Positions 1 to 5,006 of a stretch of 5,452 nucleotides of DNA are shown in pieces. Origin of the DNA: Fidelibacterota bacterium (GTDB lineage: Bacteria > Bipolaricaulota > Bipolaricaulia > Bipolaricaulales > Bipolaricaulaceae); contig JAJRVI010000059.1 of assembly GCA_024277405.1 (NCBI GenBank), forward strand, positions 1-5,452, given 5' to 3'. Positions within the stretch are counted from its first letter, which is position 1; each line of letters starts with the position of its first letter. The translations under genes and the position numbers were made by a program. Below the pieces are notes generated by a model. The model was not told where the DNA came from, ran no database searches, and saw nothing but the letters and a program-made list of their open reading frames with translations.

Positions 1-533
1 GCTGGCAGGAGCTCATGTGGCTCGTCGATCCCTACTCCTACCGCCACCGGCTCGCCATGCCGAAGCTGGTGGTCCTGGGGACGAACGATGACCATTGGCC
101 CGTGAACGCGCTCTCCCTTTACTGGGCCGGCCTCCCCGAGCCGAAACACGTCCTCTACGTCCCCAACGCTGGCCACTCGCTGGCGGAGGGGGATAGGGCG
201 CTGGGGAGCGTGATCGCCTTCGCGCGGGCCCTGGCGTTCGGGGAGTCCCTTCCCCGGATCTCGTGGGAGGTGACGCCGGAGCCGACCGCCGTGGTGCTCG
301 GGGTCCAGACCGTCCCCGATCCCGGGTCCGCACGGCTTTGGATCGCGACGAGCCCGGTCCGGGACTTCCGGGGGGCGCGCTGGGAGAGCCGGCCGCTCCC
401 CGGGGACGCCGGGCGTTACGCCGCGGAGATCTCCAGGCCCGGGGAGGGTTGGTGCGCTTTCTTCGCCGAGCTCGTCTTCGAGATCGGCGGCGGGCGTCTC
501 GCCGTGTCGACGCCGGCCCACGTCTACCCCTGA
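1..533 (+). CDS. PhoPQ-activated pathogenicity-related (PqaA-like) alpha/beta hydrolase, C-terminal part
   Basis: The gene is cut by the left edge; the first full codon is at position 3 and the stop is TGA at 531-533, leaving about 176 residues. The reading runs WQELMWLVDPYSYRHRL, then MPKLVVLGTNDDHW and YVPNAGHSL, which I recognise as the C-terminal half of the PhoPQ-related (PqaA) family, an alpha/beta-hydrolase fold. GTNDD (Asp at 87-92) and NAGH (His codon 174-176) fit the positions of the acid and the histidine of a hydrolase triad; the nucleophile and any signal peptide lie outside the window. A beta-rich tail (WEVTPEP, RLWIATSPVRDFRGARW) follows, as in the family. Substrate and biological role are unknown, and the PhoPQ name comes from Salmonella regulation that need not apply here. 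No terminator is evident after the stop, and the ahpC promoter begins about 15 bases downstream. The ATG at 15 is internal, not the start. Confidence 0.85.
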   Translation, partial: WQELMWLVDPYSYRHRLAMPKLVVLGTNDDHWPVNALSLYWAGLPEPKHVLYVPNAGHSLAEGDRALGSVIAFARALAFGESLPRISWEVTPEPTAVVLGVQTVPDPGSARLWIATSPVRDFRGARWESRPLPGDAGRYAAEISRPGEGWCAFFAELVFEIGGGRLAVSTPAHVYP

Positions 534-547
534 GGCCAGCCGCGCGC

Positions 548-576
548 TTGACCCGGGGGTCCCGCCCCGTTAAAAT
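548..576 (+). promoter_or_regulatory. Sigma-70-like promoter of ahpC
   Basis: TTGACC (548-553) and TAAAAT (571-576) each match the -35 and -10 consensus at five of six positions and are separated by exactly 17 bases. Transcription would start near 583, about 32 bases ahead of the ahpC ATG. This is the best-formed promoter in the window and suggests that ahpC is expressed independently of the hydrolase gene upstream. Confidence 0.7.
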
Positions 577-577
577 G

Positions 578-605
578 TTTTTGCGAAAAATTATCATTTG
601 CATAA
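578..605 (+). promoter_or_regulatory. Candidate peroxide/iron regulator operator (PerR/Fur-like) of ahpC
   Basis: Two inverted repeats sit side by side between the -10 and the ribosome site: TTTTTGCGAAAAA (578-590) and TTATCATTTGCATAA (591-605). The second has TTAT/ATAA arms and matches the Bacillus PerR box TTATAATNATTATAA at 10 of 14 defined positions. The stretch 570-605 is about 19% GC inside a genome segment near two-thirds GC, so it stands out. It would lie over the transcription start and early leader, a usual place for a repressor. No regulator gene is in the window. Fur-family control is inferred from ahpC being a common PerR/Fur target. Confidence 0.4.
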
Positions 606-614
606 GGAGGGACC

Positions 615-1178
615 ATGGTCAGGATCGGCGAGAGGATCCCGGATCTCTCCCTACAGGTATACCACGAGGGCGAGATCAAGGAGGTAAAGCTCTCGGACTT
701 CCGCGGGAAGTGGCTCGTCATCGCCTTCTATCCCGCGGACTTCACCTTCGTCTGCCCCACCGAGCTCGAGGAGTTGGCGGATCGCTACGACGAGCTCCGG
801 GGCCTCGGGGCCGAGGTGCTCTCGATAAGCACCGATACCGCTTACGTACACAAGGCCTGGCACGATACCTCCCCCGCCATCAAGAAGATCCGGTTCCCCA
901 TGGCGGCCGACCCCGCGGGGGTGGCATGCCGCGCGTTCGGCACCTACATCCCCTCCGAGGGGATCTCCTGGCGCGCCACCTTCATCGTGGATCCCGAGAG
1001 GATCCTGCGCGCCATGGAGATGCACGATAACTCCATCGGCCGCTCCGCCGCGGAGATCGTCCGTAAGCTCCGGGCGGCGAAGTACGTGTCCGAGCACCCC
1101 GGCGAGGTCTGCCCCGCCTCTTGGGAGCCCGGGAAGGAGACCCTGAAGCCCTCCCTGGACCTGGTGGGGAAGATCTGA
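615..1178 (+). CDS. ahpC: Alkyl hydroperoxide reductase subunit C (typical 2-Cys peroxiredoxin)
   Basis: This cytoplasmic peroxidase reduces hydrogen peroxide, organic peroxides and, in the family, peroxynitrite. The 187-residue product has the same length as E. coli AhpC. The peroxidatic cysteine is C47 in FYPADFTFVCPTE, with the active-site proline and threonine (P40, T44) before it and R120 in the expected later position. The resolving cysteine is C166 in HPGEVCPASWEPG, and the tail SLDLVGKI matches the AhpC subfamily almost word for word. It is therefore a 2-Cys enzyme expected to form decamers. A third cysteine, C105, lies between them and has no assigned role. The start at 615 is supported by AAGGAGGG (604-611), a strong ribosome site with rather tight spacing. 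No AhpF, AhpD or thioredoxin reductase gene is adjacent, so the electron donor cannot be told from here. It is probably monocistronic, ending before a hairpin and a convergent gene. Confidence 0.96.
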   Translation: MVRIGERIPDLSLQVYHEGEIKEVKLSDFRGKWLVIAFYPADFTFVCPTELEELADRYDELRGLGAEVLSISTDTAYVHKAWHDTSPAIKKIRFPMAADPAGVACRAFGTYIPSEGISWRATFIVDPERILRAMEMHDNSIGRSAAEIVRKLRAAKYVSEHPGEVCPASWEPGKETLKPSLDLVGKI

Positions 1179-1192
1179 GGGGCCGGTTCCAT

Positions 1193-1226
1193 GGCCGTGG
1201 CCGGCAAAACGGCGCCGGCCACGGCC
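1193..1226. terminator. Perfect 13-bp hairpin between convergent genes, probable bidirectional terminator
   Basis: GGCCGTGGCCGGC (1193-1205) and GCCGGCCACGGCC (1214-1226) are exact reverse complements around an 8-base loop (AAAACGGC). The structure starts 14 bases after the ahpC stop and ends directly against the stop codon of the opposing DUF89 gene (1227-1229), so it could end transcription from both sides. Neither strand has a T-run after the stem, so it is not a classical intrinsic terminator. It may instead act as a U-less terminator, block read-through, or stabilise 3' ends. Confidence 0.65.
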
Positions 1227-2072
1227 TCACCCACGCAGGACCACGGTCCCCACCGGCACCCCGAGCTCCCGGGCCACGGGAAGGCATTTGGCCACCAGGA
1301 GGAAGAAGACCTTGTCGGATACCCCCACCAATCCCTCGAAGTTCCCCATCCCCTTGGCGAGCACGAGGTCCGCGTTCCGGAATTCCCGGCGGAACTCATC
1401 CGAGGCCTCCTCCAGGGTGATGCCGGGGAGGGCGGCCCCGGTCCCGATGACGCGACAGAGCCGATCCAGACCCACGTAACGGGCGTCCTCCAGCGTGGCG
1501 TCGTTCAGGGCGGGGCCGGAGCGGACCGCGAAGGTCACCTCTTTCCCCATCCCGAGGAGCTCCTCCACCGCCAGCCGGTCCCACGCGATCTCCCCCGCGT
1601 TGTCGCCGATGTAGAGGATCCGCCGGGCCCCGGAGAGGGCCCGCGCGAACCCCTCGTAGTCGAAGTGGGCCGCGGCGCCTTCGGCCCGGGCGAGGGCCTC
1701 CTCCAGGTCGAAGGAATCCGATACGCCGAAGTCGATCAGGTTCCCGGCCACCGCCACCCGCAGGGCCTCCTCCAGGGGGTCCCGGGCTCCCCGCACCCGG
1801 TCCCGGAGTCCGTCCAGCCTGGCCATGGCCCGTGCGTTCGCGATGCGCTTGACCTCGGCGAAGGGATCGGCCTGCCCGGCGATCTCCTCCACGGCCCGCT
1901 GTACCCGGCCGCCCACGAGCAGCGGGGGCCACTCCCGGGGGAGGGAGAGGGCCAAGGGGGCCACCCGCTCCACCACCTCCCACCGCGCCCCGTCGGGGAG
2001 GCCCAGGATCCGGGCCGCGCGCAGCGAGGCGGAGAGGAAGCAGGGGATGCACTCCGGATGCAGGCGCATCAT
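1227..2072 (-). CDS. DUF89 (ARMT1-like) metal-dependent damage-control phosphatase
   Basis: The 281-residue product belongs to the DUF89 family, the shorter prokaryotic branch with an N-terminal CxxC (archaeal AF1104/PH1575 type). Visible motifs are C8-x-x-C11 in HPECIPCF, AGNLIDFG (109-116), GDNAGE (156-161), ND (190-191) and KGxxN (K240-N244). By comparison with yeast and human homologues, D157, N158 and D191 should bind the divalent metal and K240 the substrate phosphate. Family members remove phosphate from damaged or surplus sugar phosphates and related metabolites; the substrate here cannot be read from sequence. The first ATG (2072-2070) overlaps the mrp stop as ATGA. A second ATG follows at once (2069-2067), so the start is uncertain by one codon. 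A GGGGGTGG stretch upstream may serve as the ribosome site. Its expression probably depends on mrp transcription and coupled translation. The reading frame continues open upstream through mrp, but that part is only a shadow. Confidence 0.88.
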   Translation of the reverse strand: MMRLHPECIPCFLSASLRAARILGLPDGARWEVVERVAPLALSLPREWPPLLVGGRVQRAVEEIAGQADPFAEVKRIANARAMARLDGLRDRVRGARDPLEEALRVAVAGNLIDFGVSDSFDLEEALARAEGAAAHFDYEGFARALSGARRILYIGDNAGEIAWDRLAVEELLGMGKEVTFAVRSGPALNDATLEDARYVGLDRLCRVIGTGAALPGITLEEASDEFRREFRNADLVLAKGMGNFEGLVGVSDKVFFLLVAKCLPVARELGVPVGTVVLRG

Positions 2073-2860
2073 GCGTTGAGCCACCCCCACACCGATAGGG
2101 CGAGCTCGACGAACGCCCCCCGTGCCTCGGGTAGGATCGCCGCGGGGATCCCCCTGTCCCCGGCGCCGATCACCGCGGGCACCAGGGGGAGCCTCCCCAG
2201 GAAATCCACCCCCGCCTCCGCCGCCAGCGCCTCGCCCCCTCCCCTCCCGAAGAGGTCGATCTCCTCCCCGCAATGGGGGCAGACGAGGCGGGACATGTTC
2301 TCCACCACCCCGATCCTCTTGATGCCCACCTCGCGGGCGAAGGAGATGGCCTTGGAGGCGTCCAGGCGGGCGAGCTCCTGGGGGGTGGTGACGATCACCG
2401 CCCCGTCGGCGCCGCCCAGGATCTGGGCCACCGAGAGGGGCTCGTCCCCGGTGCCGGGGGGGAGGTCCACCACGAGGAGGTCCAGCCTTCCCCACTCCAC
2501 CTGGTCGAACAGTTGCTGGAGGGCCTTCATCTTGAGGGGGCCGCGCCAGATGAGGGGGGAATCGCTGCGGGGGAGGAGGAACCCCATGGAGACCACCTTC
2601 ACGCGGTAGGGGGTCTCCACCGGACGCAGTCTCCCCTCGTGGACCTCGGGGCGGACGTGTTCCACCCCGAGGAGCTTGGGGACGTCCGGGCCGTGGAGGT
2701 CGGCGTCCAGGAGCCCCACCGAGAGCTTCTCCCCGAGCGCGACCGCCAGGTTCACCGCCACGGTGCTTTTCCCCACGCCCCCTTTTCCCGAGAGCACCAT
2801 CACCGTCCGGGCCGCATACCTGCCCCGCTCGGTGGACGTGGGAGCGCGTTTCTCCGTCAT
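2069..2860 (-). CDS. mrp: Mrp/ApbC family P-loop ATPase, iron-sulfur cluster carrier
   Basis: This cytoplasmic ATPase of the Mrp/Nbp35 family is thought to carry [4Fe-4S] clusters to target apo-proteins as a dimer. In 263 residues it shows the deviant Walker A GKGGVGKST (25-33, with both the signature K26 and K31), the switch I region DADLHGPDVPKLLG (52-65), the switch II/Walker B motif DLPPGTGDE (132-140) and C194-PH-C197, the CxxC that holds the bridging cluster. It lacks the N-terminal DUF59/MIP18 domain that many bacterial Mrp proteins carry, so it is the short form. The start at 2860 (MTEKRAPTS) puts the P-loop about 25 residues in, as usual. However, no clear Shine-Dalgarno precedes it, and the frame stays open upstream to 3085, with another ATG at 2944. 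The added upstream residues do not look like a known domain. It is first in a two-gene operon with the DUF89 phosphatase and divergent from ychF. Confidence 0.92.
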   Translation of the reverse strand: MTEKRAPTSTERGRYAARTVMVLSGKGGVGKSTVAVNLAVALGEKLSVGLLDADLHGPDVPKLLGVEHVRPEVHEGRLRPVETPYRVKVVSMGFLLPRSDSPLIWRGPLKMKALQQLFDQVEWGRLDLLVVDLPPGTGDEPLSVAQILGGADGAVIVTTPQELARLDASKAISFAREVGIKRIGVVENMSRLVCPHCGEEIDLFGRGGGEALAAEAGVDFLGRLPLVPAVIGAGDRGIPAAILPEARGAFVELALSVWGWLNA

Positions 2861-2954
2861 GGCGGTGGAGCTTACCCGACGGCGGCCTCCGCGACTACGC
2901 CCCGGCGAGGCCGAATACGCTGCGGGGCCGGATCCGTTTCGCATGAACGCGGGC

Positions 2955-2983
2955 TTGATTGTCCCGGGTCCATCCCTGATTAT
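2955..2983 (+). promoter_or_regulatory. Candidate ychF promoter in the mrp-ychF divergent region
   Basis: TTGATT (2955-2960) and GATTAT (2978-2983) match the -35 and -10 consensus at four of six positions each, with a 17-base spacer. Transcription would begin near 2990, giving a leader of about 28 bases before the GTG start. An imperfect inverted repeat, TTGATTG (2955-2961) against CAATCGA (2991-2997), flanks the -10 element and could be a binding site, but it is short. I found no comparably good promoter for mrp on the other strand within 2861-3017. Confidence 0.45.
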
Positions 2984-3004
2984 CCTTCGCCAATCGACCT
3001 TTCC

Positions 3005-3011
3005 GGAGGGG
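3005..3011 (+). promoter_or_regulatory. Ribosome binding site fixing the ychF GTG start
   Basis: GGAGGGG lies six bases before GTG at 3018. It decides for this GTG over earlier in-frame ATGs (such as 2676 and 2943), which have no conserved YchF sequence after them. Confidence 0.75.
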
Positions 3012-3017
3012 ATACGC

Positions 3018-4106
3018 GTGCCGAGGAGTTTCGGGCTCGTCGGGCTTCCCAACGCGGGGAAATCCACCATCTTCAACGCCCTCACCGCCGCCGGGGCGAA
3101 GGTGGAGGCTTACCCCTTCTGCACCATCGAGCCCCACCGCGGGATCGCCGCCGTGCCCGACGAGCGCCTCGACGCCCTCCACGGCCTCTTCCCCGGGAAG
3201 AGGAAGGTCCCCACGGCCATCGAGGTGGTGGACATCGCGGGATTGGTCGAGGGGGCCTCCAAGGGGGAGGGCCTGGGGAACCAGTTCCTCGCCGAGATCC
3301 GCGGGGTGGACGCGATCCTCCACGTGGTCCGCTGCTTCCCTGACCCCGAGGTCCCCCATCCCACCGGCGACATCGACCCCCGCCGCGACATCGAGATCGT
3401 GGAGACCGAGCTCCTCCTGAAGGACCTCGAGACCCTGGAGCGCCGCAAAGCCCGGATCGAGAAGATCGCGAAGACCGGCGATAAGGCCGCCCGGGAGGAG
3501 CTCGCGCTCCTGGAGCGCCTCATCGACGGGATCGGGAGGGGAATACCCATCCGCAAGATGGGCCTGAAGCCCGAGGAGCTTGCCCTCCTTTCTGACCTCA
3601 AGCCCCTCACCGCGAAGCCCGTGCTGTACGTGGCCAACACCGGCGATGCGGGTGAGAACGAGCACACCGAGGCCGTGGCCCGGATCGCCCGGGAGGAGGG
3701 GTCGGGGTACGTGGTGATCCGGGGACGGCTGGAGGCGGAGATCGCCGAGGCGGCGGAGACGGAGGAGGAACGCCGGGCATACCTCGCGGAGTGGGGCCTC
3801 TCGGAGTCGGCGCTCTCCAGGCTCGTGCGGGCGGCGTACGGGCTTTTGGACCTCGTCACCTTCTACACCATCGAGGGGCCGGAGGTGCGGGCGTGGACCG
3901 TCCCCCGGGGGACACACGCCCCCGACGCCGGGGCCGAGATCCACACCGACTTCCGCGACCGGTTCGTGCTCGCGGAGGTGGTGAGCTGGCGGGAGCTGGT
4001 GGAGGCGGGGTCCGATAAGGCCCTGCGCGAGGTGGGTAAGTGGCGGCGGGTGGGCCACGACTACGAGGTCCAGGACGGGGACGTGATCCACTTCATCTGC
4101 GCCTGA
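3018..4106 (+). CDS. ychF: YchF/OLA1-family P-loop ATPase (Obg-related)
   Basis: YchF is a conserved ribosome-associated nucleotidase that prefers ATP to GTP and is tied to translation control and oxidative-stress response. The product is 362 residues, against 363 in E. coli. The G1 loop is GLPNAGKST (9-17), the G3 region DIAGLVEGA (72-80), and H114 falls exactly where the catalytic histidine of E. coli YchF sits. The helical insert runs roughly 130-195, and a TGS domain fills the C-terminus (about 279-362: LVTFYTIEG, RAWTVPRGT, AGEIHTDF-like, ending GDVIHFICA). The G4 motif reads N207-T-G-D210: it lacks the lysine of the GTPase NKxD motif, as expected for ATP use, but has Asp where YchF proteins usually have Glu. 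The start is GTG with a good ribosome site. The gene ends one base before the EamA transporter, implying co-transcription. Confidence 0.96.
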   Translation: MPRSFGLVGLPNAGKSTIFNALTAAGAKVEAYPFCTIEPHRGIAAVPDERLDALHGLFPGKRKVPTAIEVVDIAGLVEGASKGEGLGNQFLAEIRGVDAILHVVRCFPDPEVPHPTGDIDPRRDIEIVETELLLKDLETLERRKARIEKIAKTGDKAAREELALLERLIDGIGRGIPIRKMGLKPEELALLSDLKPLTAKPVLYVANTGDAGENEHTEAVARIAREEGSGYVVIRGRLEAEIAEAAETEEERRAYLAEWGLSESALSRLVRAAYGLLDLVTFYTIEGPEVRAWTVPRGTHAPDAGAEIHTDFRDRFVLAEVVSWRELVEAGSDKALREVGKWRRVGHDYEVQDGDVIHFICA

Positions 4107-4107
4107 C

Positions 4108-4959
4108 ATGGCGACCCTGGCCCTCCTCCTCGCCACCGCCATCTGGGGCTGGAGCTTCGTGCCCGTGAAGGAGGCCATGGGGCATACATCCCCCCTCTGG
4201 TTCCTGGCCCTTCGCTTCGCCATGGCGGTCCTCCTCTTCCTCCCCCTGGCGCCGCGCCGGGCCCGGGACTGGGGCCAGGGCCTCGCGCTCGGGCTCTTCC
4301 TCTTCGCGGGCTACGCGTTCCAGACGTGGGGCCTCGTCTACACCACCGCCCAGAAGTCCGGCCTGATCACCGGCCTCTCCGTGGTCCTCGTCCCCCCCAT
4401 CGCCCACCTCTTCGGGGAAAGGACCCCGTTGCATACCTGGGCCGGGATGGGGATCGCCGCGGCGGGGGTGGTGATATTGGCCCTCGGGGGCGGGGGGCCG
4501 CTCGGCCCCGCGAGCACCGGGGATTTCCTCACCGTCCTCGGGGCGATCTCCTACGCCCTTTACCTCGTGCTCCAGGGACGCTGGGTGGGGGAGGGGAGGT
4601 GGCAGAGGTTGCTCCTTCCCCAATTCGTGGCGGTGGCGGCCCTCTCGGCGTTGGGGGCCGCGGCGGCGGGGGAGGTCACCGCCGCGTTGAGCCCCGTGGT
4701 GTGGCGGGCGGCGGCCACCACCGCGGTGCTCGCCAGCGGGGTCTCGTTTTGGCTTCTCCTCTGGGCCCAGCGGCACCTCCCCACCGGCTACACCGCGCTC
4801 GTCCTGGCCCTGGAGCCGGCGTTCGCCGCCGTCTTCGGTTGGTGGCTGTTGAGGGAGACCCTGACCGGGCCCCAGATCCTGGGCGCGGGCCTCATCCTGC
4901 TCGGGATCCTCTGGCCCAACCTCCGGGCGGCCCGGGCCGCGCCCCGGGAACGCGGGTAA
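4108..4959 (+). CDS. EamA/DMT-superfamily transporter, ten-helix
   Basis: This 283-residue membrane protein has the two-repeat layout of the drug/metabolite transporter superfamily. I count ten hydrophobic segments, roughly 2-20, 29-48, 57-76, 83-103, 110-127, 138-157, 167-187, 197-219, 226-247 and 253-271. Family signs are WGWSFVPVKEA in helix 1, the TTAQKSGLITGLSVVLVPP stretch entering helix 4, and ALEPAFAAVFGWWLLRET (E236-P237) in helix 9 of the second EamA repeat. Such proteins usually export amino acids, nucleosides or other small metabolites; the substrate cannot be predicted here. The ATG lies one base after the ychF stop with no clear ribosome site of its own, so translation is probably coupled to ychF. 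The arginine-rich end (RAARAAPRERG) is consistent with a cytoplasmic C-terminus. The stop codon TAA overlaps a possible -10 element for the next gene. Confidence 0.92.
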   Translation: MATLALLLATAIWGWSFVPVKEAMGHTSPLWFLALRFAMAVLLFLPLAPRRARDWGQGLALGLFLFAGYAFQTWGLVYTTAQKSGLITGLSVVLVPPIAHLFGERTPLHTWAGMGIAAAGVVILALGGGGPLGPASTGDFLTVLGAISYALYLVLQGRWVGEGRWQRLLLPQFVAVAALSALGAAAAGEVTAALSPVVWRAAATTAVLASGVSFWLLLWAQRHLPTGYTALVLALEPAFAAVFGWWLLRETLTGPQILGAGLILLGILWPNLRAARAAPRERG

Positions 4960-4962
4960 AAT
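4957..4962 (+). promoter_or_regulatory. Candidate -10 element for the PEP carboxylase gene
   Basis: TAAAAT at 4957-4962 overlaps the transporter stop codon and is followed by G, the same TAAAATG heptamer as in the ahpC promoter. The region 17 bases upstream is GC-only with no -35 likeness, so the element is incomplete. A small inverted repeat, TGAGA (4962-4966) with TCTCA (4976-4980), lies just downstream, over the expected transcription start. The PEPC gene may equally be read through from ychF-EamA. Confidence 0.3.
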
Positions 4963-4993
4963 GAGATTTCGTGTGTCTCAACGACCGTGACCC

Positions 4994-5001
4994 GGAGGTG
5001 A
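4994..5001 (+). promoter_or_regulatory. Strong ribosome binding site of the PEP carboxylase gene
   Basis: GGAGGTGA is fully complementary to the 16S anti-Shine-Dalgarno core TCACCTCC and ends five bases before the ATG at 5007. It fixes that start over the internal ATG at 5037. Confidence 0.8.
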
Positions 5002-5006
5002 CGCGC

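Noticed and set aside
550..561. GACCCGGGGGTC as a possible terminator after the hydrolase gene.
   Set aside because: The stem is 5 bp with a 2-base loop and overlaps the ahpC -35 region; it is too small to support a terminator.
13..603. A minus-strand 196-codon frame opposite the hydrolase and ahpC promoter.
   Set aside because: The translation is almost entirely R, P, S, G and A with no domain; it is a shadow of a conserved coding region.
1191..2609. A 472-codon plus-strand open frame opposite mrp and the DUF89 gene.
   Set aside because: It is compositionally odd (rich in G, P, R, E, H), matches no family and lies antisense to two clearly conserved genes. Long spurious frames are expected at this GC content.
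2273..3343. A 356-codon plus-strand open frame across mrp, the divergent gap and the start of ychF.
   Set aside because: It shows low-complexity R/G/P/H-rich translation, no ribosome site and no recognisable domain, and it conflicts with two conserved genes.
2895..4223. A 442-codon minus-strand open frame opposite ychF and the start of the transporter gene.
   Set aside because: It is the antisense shadow of ychF; the translation has no family features and no initiation signals.
4931..4948. CCCGGG repeated with a 6-base gap near the transporter stop, able to form a 6-bp hairpin.
   Set aside because: It lies inside the coding end, has no T-run after it, and such GC palindromes are expected by chance at this composition.
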